Assembly (NCBI RefSeq): GCF_000764185.1
Contig: NZ_JQEC01000039.1
Coordinates: 62,001 to 126,000, forward strand
Reading direction: 5' to 3'
Length of the DNA stretch: 64,000 nt
DNA from: Colwellia psychrerythraea
Lineage (GTDB): Bacteria > Pseudomonadota > Gammaproteobacteria > Enterobacterales > Alteromonadaceae
Positions 1-9,796 of the stretch are shown here, in pieces. The notes under the pieces are model-generated. The model was given only the letters and a program-made list of their open reading frames with translations, had not been told where the DNA came from and ran no database searches. Position 1 is the stretch's first letter. The number at the start of each line of letters is the position of its first letter. A program made the position numbers and the translations under genes.

Positions 1-1
1 C

Positions 2-496
2 AGTATTCAACTGTATGCTACAGGCGCTGGTTTATGTACTACCCAGGGTGGCTTGAGTTTTTTTATTACTGTTTTTGGTTATGCAGGAGCAACACTTTGG
101 GGCTGGCTGATATTTAAATTAGCGAATAGTCATCAACGCACCGCACAAATTTTTTCCGGCTTAATGATTGTATTACTGCTTGCTTCAATTATATTTTGGG
201 CAAGAGATTTGTTTACTATGATTATCATCGCAAGCTTGGCGATTATGTTTGTTATGACTATAAAAATGCGTCGTTTGCATTATCTACAATTATTACTAAA
301 ATTCTTTGGTTTGAGTATTCTGTTAAATAGTCTATTTAGTCCAACTTATTTATTTGATGGTCGAGATTTAGGTGATGGGGCTGCTTTAGCTTCAATGACA
401 ATGGTACCTGAACTCGTTTGGGTACTGTCATGGTGTCTGCTAGCACTAGGTGTTCTTTACTCCTTAATTAAAACCAACAAAAAGTCTTATTCTTAA
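2..496 (+). CDS. M50-family membrane metallopeptidase, 5' end cut off by the window
   Basis: The reading frame is open to the left edge, so this is the C-terminal part of a larger protein. A TTG at 53 could serve as a start, but the preceding residues (LCTTQGG followed by SFFITVFGYAGATLWGWL) look like continuous protein. The GYAGATLWG segment and the late segment with LFDGRDLGDGAALASMT followed by VPELVWVLSW resemble what I know of the C-terminal half of Peptidase_M50B-type integral membrane zinc proteases. At least four hydrophobic segments are visible. The HExxH zinc motif should lie in the missing upstream part, so catalytic competence cannot be judged. The gene ends 18 bp before the hydrolase gene and may be cotranscribed with it. 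An unrelated multi-span membrane protein is the alternative. Confidence 0.5.
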   Translation, partial: SIQLYATGAGLCTTQGGLSFFITVFGYAGATLWGWLIFKLANSHQRTAQIFSGLMIVLLLASIIFWARDLFTMIIIASLAIMFVMTIKMRRLHYLQLLLKFFGLSILLNSLFSPTYLFDGRDLGDGAALASMTMVPELVWVLSWCLLALGVLYSLIKTNKKSYS

Positions 497-514
497 ATCA
501 AGGGCATAACCCTT

Positions 515-1471
515 ATGACTGATCCCGAAAAAAGTAATGAATGCCTAATTGATGTAAGCAAAATTGACGAGATCAGCTATAAACTAGATGATTTAACCTT
601 AGCTGCAATAGCTTGTGGTAATAAGGATCATCAGCCAGTGTTATGTTTACATGGTTATTTGGATAATGCCGCCAGCTTTTTACCTTTAATGCAGCAAATA
701 ACACAAGAAAGAAATTTACTGGCTGATAAGTATGTCATAGCCTTGGATTGGCCTGGTCATGGTCACTCGGACCATCGTAATGTTGGTGCTCACTATCATT
801 TCTTTGACTATGTTAGTGATTTAGTGGCTTTGTTCAAACTCAATAACTGGCCAGCAATCGATATTGTTGCTCACTCAATGGGTGCTATGGTTGCTAGTGC
901 ATTCGCCGCCGCTTTTCCTGAAAAAGTAAAATCACTGACCTTGATTGACTCATTTGGTTTCATTTGCGCACCAGTAGAAGAAACAACTAAGCAGTTACGG
1001 CATGGCGTTTTAAGTCGTATCAAGACTGTTAAGTCTAGTCGATCATTTACTGAAGATACGGCGGTTAAAGCCCGTATGAATGTGTCGGACTTACAGATTG
1101 ACCATGCTAATTTAATTGTACAAAGATCATTAGTAGCGGTTAAGCCTGAGTTAAACAGAAAAACAGCAGAGGAAGGTGCTAGTACTTTATATCGTTGGCG
1201 TTCAGACTCTCGCTTGCGTACTGTTTCGCTTTATCGATTAAGTTTAGTGCAGGGGCAGCAGCTGTTTAGCGATATTAGCTGCCCTTTACAATTAATATAT
1301 GGTGATAAAGGCATGGACATGGTTAACACTGGGCTGGAGCAGTATTCCTCATGTATTACTAACTTAACTATTACCAAGTTAGATGGCGGCCATCATGTAC
1401 ATATGGAGCAAACTCAAGAACTATCATCTTTACTCAGTGAATTTTTAAGTAAAATTAAAACAAGCGTTTAA
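515..1471 (+). CDS. alpha/beta-fold hydrolase (SERHL-like)
   Basis: A 318-residue alpha/beta hydrolase. The oxyanion-hole motif LHGYLDNAASF lies near residue 45, DWPGHGHSDH near 79, and the nucleophile elbow VAHSMGA puts the catalytic serine at residue 121. The candidate acid is in LIYGDKGMD (about 266) and the histidine in DGGHHVHME near the C terminus. The HGYLDNAASF and AHSMGAMVASAFAAAFPEKV pattern matches the serine-hydrolase-like group, for which the substrate is generally unknown. No signal peptide is visible, so it is probably cytoplasmic. It sits directly upstream of fadD, which suggests a role with ester or fatty-acyl substrates; that link is contextual inference only. Confidence 0.8.
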   Translation: MTDPEKSNECLIDVSKIDEISYKLDDLTLAAIACGNKDHQPVLCLHGYLDNAASFLPLMQQITQERNLLADKYVIALDWPGHGHSDHRNVGAHYHFFDYVSDLVALFKLNNWPAIDIVAHSMGAMVASAFAAAFPEKVKSLTLIDSFGFICAPVEETTKQLRHGVLSRIKTVKSSRSFTEDTAVKARMNVSDLQIDHANLIVQRSLVAVKPELNRKTAEEGASTLYRWRSDSRLRTVSLYRLSLVQGQQLFSDISCPLQLIYGDKGMDMVNTGLEQYSSCITNLTITKLDGGHHVHMEQTQELSSLLSEFLSKIKTSV

Positions 1472-1588
1472 ATTGGTGGCGCAACGAGCAAAAATTTGAT
1501 AAAACAGTGGTATTAAAATAAGAGTTACCCGAAAATAAAATAATTGTCAGAATGATTAATGTCTAATTACCTACTGAGGAAAGCCATT

Positions 1589-3244
1589 GTGGAAAAGATT
1601 TGGTTAGAAAAAAGTTACCCAAGTGACGTGCCGTTTGAAATAGATGCCGATAAATATCCATCTATTGTCGCCATGTTTACTAAATACTCTACTCAGTTTA
1701 GTGAAAAAACTGCTTTCATCAATATGGGTGCTTCAATCTCCTATGAAGAGCTTGCTATACAAGCACAAGCATTTGCTGCTTACTTACAACAAGATTTAGG
1801 TTTAGAAAAAGGTGATAAATTCGCCATCATGGTTCCTAACTGTTTACAGTATCCCATCGCATTATTCGGTGCTTTACTAGCAGGCCTTACCGTTGTTAAT
1901 GTTAACCCTTTGTATACTGCCAGAGAGCTTGAACATCAGCTAAAAGACTCTGAAACGAAGGCAATGCTAATCATAGAAAACTTTGCTCAAACGCTTGAAA
2001 AAGTAATTGATAAGACGCCAGTAAAACATGTCATCATGACATCTCTAGGCGATCGCCTAGGCTTAGTTAAAGGTACCGTTGTAAATTGTGTAGTTAAGTA
2101 CGTGAAAAAAATGGTACCTGCTTTTAACCTGCCAAATGCGGTACGTTTTAATAGTGCTTTAACTAAAGGCATGAAGCTTAATTTGTCCCCAGTTGAATTA
2201 TGCGGAGATGATTTAGCCTTTTTACAATATACCGGTGGCACCACAGGTTTATCAAAAGGTGCAATGTTAACGCACCGTAATATGGTGGCAAATTTACAAC
2301 AAGCTAAGGCTGCGATTTGCCCATTATTAGAAGAGGGTAAAGAGTTGGTGGTAACCGCTTTGCCGCTTTATCATATCTTTGCTTTAACGGCGAATTGCCT
2401 AACATTCTTCACCATGGGGGGCACTAATTTACTTATCACCAATCCAAGAGATATGCCGAACTTTGTTAAAGAGTTATCAAAGTATCCATTTACTGCTATT
2501 ACTGGGGTTAACACTTTATTTAACGGTTTATTAAATACCCCAGGTTTTAATGAGCTTAACTTTAGCACATTGAAAATGTCACTTGGTGGCGGTATGGCGG
2601 TGCAACGACCTGTAGCTGAGCTTTGGCAGAAAATTACTGGTACTCGTTTGTTAGAAGGTTACGGTTTAACTGAGTGTGCACCACTAGTGACACTAAGTCC
2701 GCATAACCTTGTCGCCTATGATGGTAGTATTGGTATTCCAGCTTCTTCAACCGATGTTAAAATTATACGTGATGATGGCAGTGAAGCAGATATTGGCGAG
2801 TCAGGTGAAATGTGTGTCAAAGGGCCGCAAGTGATGCTTGGTTATTACAATTGTCCAGAAGCCACTGCTGAAGTTCTAAAAGATGGCTGGTTCGCTACTG
2901 GTGATATAGCTATGATGAATGACAAGGGTTGTTTCACTATAGTAGATCGCAAAAAAGACATGATTATTGTTTCTGGGTTTAATGTTTATCCAAATGAGAT
3001 TGAAGAAGTACTGGCCATGCATGATGGGGTACTAGAGTCCGCTGCTATTGGTGTTCCACATGAGGTTTCCGGTGAGGTAGTTAAGGTATTTGTAGTAAGT
3101 AAGTCGGATGACTTGACTGAAGAATCACTGATTAAACATTGTCGCGAAAACCTTACTAACTATAAAGTCCCTAAACTGGTTGAGTTTCGTCAGGAGTTAC
3201 CTAAAACCAATGTTGGTAAAATATTAAGAAGAGAACTTCGATAA
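1589..3244 (+). CDS. fadD: long-chain fatty acid--CoA ligase
   Basis: Activates exogenous long-chain fatty acids to acyl-CoA with ATP, the entry step of beta-oxidation, at the inner face of the inner membrane. The protein aligns along its whole length with E. coli FadD. The ATP/AMP P-loop YTGGTTG begins at residue 214, the linker motif EGYGLTE follows, and the fatty-acyl signature region contains [31 protein letters not shown] and the catalytic lysine region [13 protein letters not shown] place the start at GTG 1589 because a TGAGGA ribosome-binding site lies 8 bp upstream and [15 protein letters not shown] matches the start of E. coli FadD (MKKVWLNRYPADVP). An ATG at 1559 would add ten residues but has no ribosome-binding site. 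Length from 1589 is 551 residues. Confidence 0.96.
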   Translation: MEKIWLEKSYPSDVPFEIDADKYPSIVAMFTKYSTQFSEKTAFINMGASISYEELAIQAQAFAAYLQQDLGLEKGDKFAIMVPNCLQYPIALFGALLAGLTVVNVNPLYTARELEHQLKDSETKAMLIIENFAQTLEKVIDKTPVKHVIMTSLGDRLGLVKGTVVNCVVKYVKKMVPAFNLPNAVRFNSALTKGMKLNLSPVELCGDDLAFLQYTGGTTGLSKGAMLTHRNMVANLQQAKAAICPLLEEGKELVVTALPLYHIFALTANCLTFFTMGGTNLLITNPRDMPNFVKELSKYPFTAITGVNTLFNGLLNTPGFNELNFSTLKMSLGGGMAVQRPVAELWQKITGTRLLEGYGLTECAPLVTLSPHNLVAYDGSIGIPASSTDVKIIRDDGSEADIGESGEMCVKGPQVMLGYYNCPEATAEVLKDGWFATGDIAMMNDKGCFTIVDRKKDMIIVSGFNVYPNEIEEVLAMHDGVLESAAIGVPHEVSGEVVKVFVVSKSDDLTEESLIKHCRENLTNYKVPKLVEFRQELPKTNVGKILRRELR

Positions 3245-3283
3245 ACTTTCTGATTAGTCGAGAAAGTATCTCGTAAGTTATAA

Positions 3284-3326
3284 TCAATAAAAAAGGCAAG
3301 CTCATTGAGTTTGCCTTTTTTATTGA
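3284..3326. terminator. bidirectional rho-independent terminator between fadD and yciK
   Basis: Arms TCAATAAAAAAGGCAA and TTGCCTTTTTTATTGA are perfect complements, with a further CTCA/TGAG pairing inside. A-tracts on the left and T-tracts on the right give each convergent gene a U-run. Confidence 0.9.
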
Positions 3327-3361
3327 TAAATTGTCTAACGTTTTACTCTAGACAAATAAGC

Positions 3362-4099
3362 CTACTGGGCTTTTAACGTTTGGCCATTTACTGCGACACT
3401 ATCATCAGACATTAAATAAACATATAAAGGCATAATATCTTCTGGGCTAGTAATCTCTGCTTTATCTTCTGCAGGGAAAGCACACGAGCGCATATTGGTA
3501 TTTGTCGCGCCAGGATTAATTGCATTGGTACGTAAAGTTGAATCATCATATTCATCAGCAATAACTTGCATCATACCTTCAGTAGCAAATTTGGACATAC
3601 TATAAGCTCCCCAATAAGCACGACCTTGATTACCAACACCAGATGAAGTGAAAACTAGAGAAGCCTTAGGTGATAATGCTAATGTTGGTATCAGTGCTTG
3701 GGCCAGCAGGTATTGCGCCGTGACATTAACTTTCATCACATCATTGAATACTTGCTCGTGAATTTGAGTAAATGGCGTAAGCTCACCTAAAATAGAAGCA
3801 TTAAGTAATGCTCCATCTAAATGACCGAATTGGTCAACAATAGTTGAACACATATCAATATAATTTTGCTTAGTGGCACCTTTTAGGTCTAAAGGGATAA
3901 TAGCAGGCTCCGCTAAACCAAGGGCAATAATTTCATCATAAACAGCTTCAAGCTTACTCACCGTTTTACCAAGTAAAATAACGGTAGCGCCTAATCCGGC
4001 ATAAGTTAATGCAGCAGTGCGGCCGATACCGGCGCCAGCACCTGTAACTAGAATGGTTTTGTTGTTTAAGCAGGCATCTTTTATCGAATAATTAAACAT
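3362..4099 (-). CDS. yciK: YciK-like short-chain dehydrogenase/reductase
   Basis: A classical SDR oxidoreductase of 245 residues. The NAD(P)-binding glycine motif TGAGAGIG is at 19-26. The NAG motif appears as NAS at 100-102, catalytic serines at 152-153, and the YxxxK pair is Tyr166/Lys170 within WGAYSMSKFATEGMMQV. The stretch GAYSMSKFATEGMMQVIADEY and the ending IMPLYVYLMSDDS match E. coli YciK closely, a conserved protein with no established substrate. I choose ATG 4099 because FNYSIKDACLNNKTILVTG aligns with the YciK N terminus; an in-frame ATG at 4162 would add 21 non-conserved residues and lacks a ribosome-binding site. It converges on fadD. In many gammaproteobacteria yciK lies near topA and cysB; here the lipase and sohB regions intervene. 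Confidence 0.88.
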   Translation of the reverse strand: MFNYSIKDACLNNKTILVTGAGAGIGRTAALTYAGLGATVILLGKTVSKLEAVYDEIIALGLAEPAIIPLDLKGATKQNYIDMCSTIVDQFGHLDGALLNASILGELTPFTQIHEQVFNDVMKVNVTAQYLLAQALIPTLALSPKASLVFTSSGVGNQGRAYWGAYSMSKFATEGMMQVIADEYDDSTLRTNAINPGATNTNMRSCAFPAEDKAEITSPEDIMPLYVYLMSDDSVAVNGQTLKAQ

Positions 4100-4403
4100 A
4101 TTAAGTTCTTTTAGCTGTGAGTAAGAAAATTGCCTGTCTATTCTACGCGTTGCTATTTTCATTGACGAGAAAAAAGTTTATTAACAGCACTAAACAGCGC
4201 AAAACAATACAAAGAGGTACAAAATCATACAAAAAAGTAAAAAAATACTAGCACCTTGTGACATCTTGCGGTAACTTTGACTGGTCTAACGAGTTATTCA
4301 AACGTTAGTTTGAACTTTAGTTTTATTAATAAGGTGCATACTGAAAGTAAAATAACTTTAACAACTATACATAATAAAAAATTAAGGCATTGGGGAATTC
4401 AAC

Positions 4404-7031
4404 ATGAAAAAGCTAGCTCTCAGTCTTGCGATTATTAGTGCACTAGGTTTAAGCGCCTGTGGTAGCGAGTCAATCGAAGATGTACAACAAGAAGTTAAAG
4501 ATAATGGCTCAGCGGTTATGCCGTTAGCACGTATTGTTTTTGACCCTTCTAATGGCGTTTTATCAGTCCCTAATGATTTATTATTCTCGGGTTCACCTGA
4601 TGGTACCTTACATATGCCTATCAAAAGGGATGATGAGGGCAATATAATTTCAGGTGAAAAGGATGAAGAGGGCAATGAGATTGAATCGCCTAATTATGCT
4701 GAACCATCAACTGCAATGGGAGCTATAGATGGTTGGTCAACGACTAATCCATTTGTACTTGCTATTGATTTTCCTGTGGGCACTTCACTTGATGGCAGCT
4801 CTGTGGTAAATCCTGCTTCAGTAAAAATATTTGAAACCTTAATGGGTGGTGATCCTGGTTGTGAAGAAGTGCCTCGTGGTGCAGCTTGTACGGTTGTTGG
4901 TGAATTAACCTTTGGTGTTGACTTTGCAGCTCAAGCATCTGGCAATAGTATTGCAATTATTCCTTTAAAGCCCCTTAAAGCGAAAACAACTTATATTTTA
5001 GCGTTAACCAATAACTTAAAAGATAGTAATGGTACCGCTATTGCGGGATCAGGTACATATGAAGCAGTTCGCCAAGACTTGACCACTAACCCGTTAGCAA
5101 CAGATGACCAAAAGAGCTTGCAAGGTGTTATAAATAGCTATGAAAATGCTATTGTGGTAGCAGGAGCCGATAAAGATGCCTTAATTTACACTATGGCGCT
5201 AACTACACAATCAACCACTGACGTATTGGCTACTGCAAAAGCTTTAATGGCTAATAATGTACCTGCGATGGTTGCTAATGCAATGAAAGGTATTCCAACA
5301 ATAGGTGTTCAAGATACCGGAATGTCTGTTGCTAATATTTTGGCTCCTTATCCTGAAGGGCATCCTGATTTTGACAAAAATAAAATCCCACAGTCATTAG
5401 TTCCTTTATATTCTACCGCTAACTTTATGCAAGGTAGCATTACTTTACCGTATTACTCTGGTGTGCCTAGCGTTGAAAATGGCATGGCACCTGTAAATGA
5501 TTGGTGGAAGTCTTTATGTGACTCTGGCGCTATATTAGCTGGTGTAGCAGCAAAGATTGCTGCGGGGGAACTTCCTGCGGAAACAATTCCTGCTGAGCCT
5601 ATAAGTGTTGATGATGGCACTTGTATGGCAATATCGGCGGCAAAAGAGTTACCTGCTCCAGGTCTTAGATCTCTAGGTTTTGATGCAAAGCGTCACTTAA
5701 CCAAATTTAGCCCCGTTCCTAAAGCAAATACGAATATGCCTGTTGTTGTGCAAATGACCACGCCAGATGTCAACGTAGCGAATGCTGTTCGTCCAGGTTT
5801 AAATTTACCTGCTGATTTAGTTCAGCCAGACAGTGGTTGGCCTGTTGTTATATTGCAGCACGGTATAACATCGAAAAAAGAAGATATGTTAGCCATAACA
5901 GGTATTCTTTCAGCATATGGTTTTGCCACAGTTGCTATTAATCATCCTTTGCATGGTGATCCTGATGCCCTTGGTGGTTTACTTCCTGGTGGCAGTCGTG
6001 GTTTTGATATAACTGGTCCTGATGGTATTCCTGATGGCATTGATGATATTAATGCTTCAACAGTTTCAGCGACACATTATATGAACCTAGCTAGTTTACT
6101 AACTACTCGTGATAATTTACGTCAGTCAACATCCGATTTAGTTGGTTTACGCTTAGGTTTGAATTTCTTAGGTGGTCTTCATACTGAAGGTAATCCAATA
6201 AAAGTTGATGGTAGTAATGTACACTTCTTAGGACATTCTTTAGGTGCTATTACCGGTATAAACTTTGTTGCTCTAACAAACTCTGCACTTGATGCACAAG
6301 TAGACCCATTATTTGCCGTTAAAACTAATACGCAAGCAATGCCGGGTGTGATGATTGCTAACCTCTTGATGGAATCAGGTTCTTTTGGTAATTTGATAAA
6401 AGCCAACTTAACTTACAGCGCTTCACCTGAGTTTAAAGCTATGGTTGATGCAATGTACCCTCTAGATGCTAATGGTAGGACAACTGCAACAGAAAAAGAG
6501 ATGGTTGCAGCATACTTAGCTTTTTATGCGGCATTAACTGCTGAACAACAAGCTGGCTTAAATGCTACTTTCACTCAATTTGTCTTTGCCGCGCAAACGG
6601 TAACTGATGCTGGAGACCCTGCAAACTATGCCAATATCATTAAAGTAAATGGCACACCAACACACTTAATAGAAGTCGTGGGTAATGGCGTTGATAGTGA
6701 TGGCGGTGTATGTAAAGACATCTTAGCCACTGATAACTGCTCTGATCAAGTTGTACCAAATAGGGTAACTACTACACCATTTGGTGGTACTGAAGGTGCA
6801 ATAACTTTACTTGGTTTGCCAATTGTTAGTAGTGATACTGAAGGCTCTGGTGCGGTACGCTTTATGTATGGCCATCATGGTTCAATATTAGATCCAGTTC
6901 CTAACAGCGTTTCAGTGCAGGATCCTCTTATTACAGGTGCCGTCACTCAAGAAATGCAAGGTCAAGTTGTCGGGTTCTTCGCTACTATGGGGCAATTGAT
7001 AAAAGTGACTAATACAGAAGTTATTAAATAA
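4404..7031 (+). CDS. Pla-1/cef family extracellular lipoprotein lipase (VolA-like)
   Basis: An 875-residue lipoprotein. The signal peptide ends in the lipobox LSAC with Cys19 as the lipidated residue. The N-terminal part (FDPSNGVLSVPNDLLFSGS, then an Ig-like beta region to about 200) is typical of the Pla-1/cef lipase family, whose best-studied member, Vibrio cholerae VolA, is a surface-exposed lysophospholipase feeding fatty acids to the cell. The C-terminal half is an alpha/beta hydrolase: VVILQHGITSKKEDM, then HFLGHSLGAITG with nucleophile Ser612, and a late GHHGS that probably supplies the histidine. GGGG ribosome-binding site at 4391-4394. Two codons into the mature protein there is no Asp at +2 (GSE follows Cys), consistent with outer-membrane sorting. 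Nearby fadD could activate released fatty acids. Confidence 0.85.
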   Translation: MKKLALSLAIISALGLSACGSESIEDVQQEVKDNGSAVMPLARIVFDPSNGVLSVPNDLLFSGSPDGTLHMPIKRDDEGNIISGEKDEEGNEIESPNYAEPSTAMGAIDGWSTTNPFVLAIDFPVGTSLDGSSVVNPASVKIFETLMGGDPGCEEVPRGAACTVVGELTFGVDFAAQASGNSIAIIPLKPLKAKTTYILALTNNLKDSNGTAIAGSGTYEAVRQDLTTNPLATDDQKSLQGVINSYENAIVVAGADKDALIYTMALTTQSTTDVLATAKALMANNVPAMVANAMKGIPTIGVQDTGMSVANILAPYPEGHPDFDKNKIPQSLVPLYSTANFMQGSITLPYYSGVPSVENGMAPVNDWWKSLCDSGAILAGVAAKIAAGELPAETIPAEPISVDDGTCMAISAAKELPAPGLRSLGFDAKRHLTKFSPVPKANTNMPVVVQMTTPDVNVANAVRPGLNLPADLVQPDSGWPVVILQHGITSKKEDMLAITGILSAYGFATVAINHPLHGDPDALGGLLPGGSRGFDITGPDGIPDGIDDINASTVSATHYMNLASLLTTRDNLRQSTSDLVGLRLGLNFLGGLHTEGNPIKVDGSNVHFLGHSLGAITGINFVALTNSALDAQVDPLFAVKTNTQAMPGVMIANLLMESGSFGNLIKANLTYSASPEFKAMVDAMYPLDANGRTTATEKEMVAAYLAFYAALTAEQQAGLNATFTQFVFAAQTVTDAGDPANYANIIKVNGTPTHLIEVVGNGVDSDGGVCKDILATDNCSDQVVPNRVTTTPFGGTEGAITLLGLPIVSSDTEGSGAVRFMYGHHGSILDPVPNSVSVQDPLITGAVTQEMQGQVVGFFATMGQLIKVTNTEVIK

Positions 7032-7056
7032 ATTTAATTTGTATATCTTATGATAG

Positions 7057-7083
7057 AAAACCCTCATTTGAGGGTTTTTTTTT
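7057..7083 (+). terminator. rho-independent terminator after the lipase gene
   Basis: AAAACCCTCA, loop TT, TGAGGGTTTT followed by further T residues, 25 bp after the stop codon. Confidence 0.9.
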
Positions 7084-7178
7084 GCTTGATTTTTATGTTT
7101 TTTAACATTTGTTTGCAAGCGAATAAAATAGTGTAGAATTAGCGTCATTTCTTTACACTTAAATCCTCAGGAGTTCTT

Positions 7179-8237
7179 TTGGAATTTTTATATGAATACG
7201 GTTTGTTTTTAGCAAAAGCCATTACCTTTGTTTTAGCTGTTATCGCTATTATTATTGCTATCGCAGGTGCAGCTGTAAAACAGCAGCACAAAAAGGGTGA
7301 ATTAGATATCACCGACTTGTCTGAGCAATTTAGCGAGACAGAAGAAGACATCATTCATGCTTTATTAACTAAAGATGAATTTAAAGAAAAAGAAAAAGCA
7401 GATAAAAAGCTAGCCAAAGAAAAGGCAAAGGCTGACAAGGCAAAAGCTAAGTTAGCTAAACCTGGTGAAGAAACCGAGCCAACTAAGGCTCATGTTTTTG
7501 TTGTTGATTTTAATGGCAGTATCGACGCTAAAGAAGTTAGCTCTTTACGTGAAGAAGTAACAGCGATACTTTCTGTAGCAAAACCGACAGATGAAGTATT
7601 TGTTCGTTTAGAAAGTGGCGGCGGTATGGTACATGGTTATGGTTTAGCCTCGTCACAACTTGATCGTATTCGTCAGCATAATATTCCCTTAACAGTATCG
7701 GTTGATAAAGTAGCTGCTAGTGGCGGTTATATGATGGCGTGTGTTGCCAATAATATTATCTCAGCACCCTTTGCTATTTTGGGTTCTATTGGCGTTATTG
7801 CTCAAGTGCCAAACTTTAATAAGTTATTGAAAAAACATGATATTGACTTTGAACAATTTACTGCCGGTGAATTCAAGCGTACTGTTACCATGTTTGGTGA
7901 GAATACCGAAAAAGGTAAAGAGAAATTTATCGAAGAGTTAGAAGAGACTCATGTGTTATTTAAAAACTTCGTTAGTGAACGTAGACCGAGTTTAGATATT
8001 GTCAAAGTAGCAACGGGTGAGCATTGGTTTGGTACAACAGCGCTTGAGCTTGGTTTAGTTGATAGCATCCAAACGAGCGATGATTACTTACAAGGGAAAA
8101 GTAAAAGCCATAAAGTAGTCGCGATCAAATATGAAGTGAAAAAAGGCTTGGCTGAAAAGTTTTCTAAAGCGGCTTCGTTATCAGCAGAGAGTTTTTTAGG
8201 CAAGTTATTCCAACGTAATAATATTTTCCCTGGTTAA
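7179..8237 (+). CDS. sohB: SohB, inner-membrane S49 peptidase
   Basis: Signal-peptide-peptidase A family serine protease anchored in the inner membrane and acting on the periplasmic side. It aligns end to end with E. coli SohB. Residues 9-33 form the membrane anchor, 60-95 is a charged KEKADKKLAKEKAK-type linker, and the S49 core follows. The catalytic dyad is Ser181 in VDKVAASGGYMM and Lys233 in GEFKRTVTMFGEN. The start is a TTG at 7179: the CAGGAG ribosome-binding site at 7168-7173 is well placed, and MEFLYEYGLFLAK matches the E. coli start MELLSEYGLFLAK. Length 352 residues is normal. It is monocistronic, bracketed by terminators on both sides. Confidence 0.95.
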   Translation: MEFLYEYGLFLAKAITFVLAVIAIIIAIAGAAVKQQHKKGELDITDLSEQFSETEEDIIHALLTKDEFKEKEKADKKLAKEKAKADKAKAKLAKPGEETEPTKAHVFVVDFNGSIDAKEVSSLREEVTAILSVAKPTDEVFVRLESGGGMVHGYGLASSQLDRIRQHNIPLTVSVDKVAASGGYMMACVANNIISAPFAILGSIGVIAQVPNFNKLLKKHDIDFEQFTAGEFKRTVTMFGENTEKGKEKFIEELEETHVLFKNFVSERRPSLDIVKVATGEHWFGTTALELGLVDSIQTSDDYLQGKSKSHKVVAIKYEVKKGLAEKFSKAASLSAESFLGKLFQRNNIFPG

Positions 8238-8245
8238 TATTTATC

Positions 8246-8263
8246 ATCCAGAGTTCTGGTTAA
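8246..8263. repeat. short dispersed repeat, resembles the left end of the 51-kb element
   Basis: ATCCAGAGTTCTGGTTAA matches the reverse complement of the left end of the 51.0-kb inverted-repeat element (ATCCAGAGTTCAGGTTAG) at 16 of 18 positions. It lies just after sohB. The core CCAGAGTTCTGG is partly self-complementary, so chance similarity is possible. Confidence 0.35.
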
Positions 8264-8286
8264 TTATAGAGTTAGTATGATAAAAG

Positions 8287-8322
8287 AAAAGCCTTGCGGA
8301 TATTACTCGGCAAGGCTTTTTT
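8287..8322. terminator. bidirectional terminator between sohB and the symporter gene
   Basis: AAAAGCCTTGC and GCAAGGCTTTT form an 11-bp perfect stem with a 12-nt loop; T-runs on both strands serve the two convergent genes. Confidence 0.88.
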
Positions 8323-8353
8323 GTTTTCTACTAAGTAATTTAAACGTTAGTGT

Positions 8354-9715
8354 TTAGTTATCTTTTAAATGTTTAAAATCTATTTCTTCAATATTATGAC
8401 CCGCTTGCGGATCAACATACATTTCGTTGTCAAATTGATCTTCACTCTTAGCTACAACAATACTCACCATGCTATCACCGGTAACATTAACTGCGGTTCG
8501 AGTCATATCAAGTAATCGATCAACACCAATGATAAGGGCAATACCTTCAACAGGTAAGCCAACTTGTTCTAACACCATAGCAAGCATGATTAAACCAACG
8601 CCAGGTACGCCAGCAGTGCCAATTGAGGCGAGGGTAGCGGTAAGTACAACAGTTAAGTAGTCAGCCAATGTTAAGTCTTGGGTAAATACTTGCGCGATAA
8701 AAACAGTTGCTACACCTTGCATTATCGCTGTGCCATCCATGTTAATGGTAGCGCCTAGCGGCACGGTAAATGAAGCAATAGAGTTTTTAACGCCCATCTT
8801 CTTTGTTGCCGTTTCTAATGTGACAGGAATGGTAGCGTTTGAGCTAGCTGTTGAGAAGGCAAAAATAGCGGCGTCACGCATTTTCTTTAAAAAGATAATT
8901 GGATTCAAACCAGTTAATAATTTTAAAATAACCGGGTATGTCACTAAAGCATGGATAACTAAGACAAAAAACACCACTAGGAAATATTCAATTAAATTAC
9001 CGAAGGTGGTTAATGAAACAGTAGTAAACAGTGTCGCCAGTAAGGCAAATACACCATACGGGGCAATATTCATTAAGATAGTAACTAAGCGCATGATTAC
9101 TTCACTTAAGTCTTCAAAAAATGAAGCTATGCGTTCACCGGCTTTGCCTGAAAGTGCAATGGCAATACCAAAGAGTAGGGCAAAAACAATTACCTGCAAC
9201 ATGTTACCTTGAGCAAAAGAAGCAAATGGATTGGTCGGAAACATTTGAATAATAACTTGTGCTAAAGAAGGGGCTTCTCTACTCGTAAAACTACTGTTAG
9301 TTACCATATTAACTCCTTCTCCAGGAGCAATGATTAGTGCGATGAAAATAGCAAAACTAATGGCGATTGCCGTAGTTGCCAAATATAAAGCTATAGCTTT
9401 ACCACCAATTCGACCAAGTTTACTGGTATCTTTTAACGAGCAGACCCCACAAACCAGTGATACAAATACCAATGGCACAACCAACATGCGTAAACTGGCC
9501 ATAAATATTTGGCCAATAACCTCTAACACACCATCAACCAGTAGGCCTTTTAGGGATAGATCAAATAAATAAAGGTTAATGACTTTGTCAGAGCCGTTAG
9601 GCATTAACCATTGTAAAAAGGTACCTAATAAAATACCGGCCACCATGCCAATAACAATTCGGCTAGTTAAACTGGTTTTTTTGAGCACAGTGGGGCTGGT
9701 TTGTTCTATTGTCAT
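8354..9715 (-). CDS. dicarboxylate/amino acid:cation symporter (DAACS family)
   Basis: A 453-residue polytopic inner-membrane secondary transporter that takes up glutamate/aspartate or C4-dicarboxylates with Na+ or H+. Family landmarks are all present: FMASLRMLVVPLVFVSLVCG in the early membrane region, the hairpin-1 serine-rich motif STASSNATIPVTLE, the cation/substrate motif NMDGTAIMQ, the hairpin-2 region ASIGTAGVPGVGLIML, and the terminal VDRLLDMTRTAVNVTGD that holds substrate-binding Asp, Arg and Asn residues. The acidic hydrophilic C-terminal tail is ordinary for the family. The arginine in MTRTAVNVTGD is what usually contacts a substrate side-chain carboxylate, so an acidic substrate is likely. 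GltP, DctA or SstT specificity cannot be fixed from sequence alone. Monocistronic. Confidence 0.9.
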   Translation of the reverse strand: MTIEQTSPTVLKKTSLTSRIVIGMVAGILLGTFLQWLMPNGSDKVINLYLFDLSLKGLLVDGVLEVIGQIFMASLRMLVVPLVFVSLVCGVCSLKDTSKLGRIGGKAIALYLATTAIAISFAIFIALIIAPGEGVNMVTNSSFTSREAPSLAQVIIQMFPTNPFASFAQGNMLQVIVFALLFGIAIALSGKAGERIASFFEDLSEVIMRLVTILMNIAPYGVFALLATLFTTVSLTTFGNLIEYFLVVFFVLVIHALVTYPVILKLLTGLNPIIFLKKMRDAAIFAFSTASSNATIPVTLETATKKMGVKNSIASFTVPLGATINMDGTAIMQGVATVFIAQVFTQDLTLADYLTVVLTATLASIGTAGVPGVGLIMLAMVLEQVGLPVEGIALIIGVDRLLDMTRTAVNVTGDSMVSIVVAKSEDQFDNEMYVDPQAGHNIEEIDFKHLKDN

Positions 9716-9777
9716 AGTATCTATATTACTTCGGCTAGGTTGTAAGTTATGTTGTAATTATTATACATCTATTACAC

Positions 9778-9796
9778 ATCCAATTTTCAGCGTTAA
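9778..9796. repeat. short dispersed repeat shared with the 51-kb element
   Basis: ATCCAATTTTCAGCGTTAA matches ATCCGATTTTCAGCGTTAA at 51044-51062 at 18 of 19 positions. It lies in the 265-bp region between the symporter and the Ig-like lipoprotein, suggesting a remnant of the same repeat family. Confidence 0.45.

Noticed and set aside
1559..1588. Upstream ATG extension of fadD
   Set aside because: No ribosome-binding site at 1559, and the ten extra residues have no counterpart in E. coli FadD; GTG 1589 has a good TGAGGA site.
8730..9212. 160-codon plus-strand frame opposite the symporter gene
   Set aside because: It mirrors the hydrophobic codon pattern of a clear DAACS transporter; no start signals or domain content.
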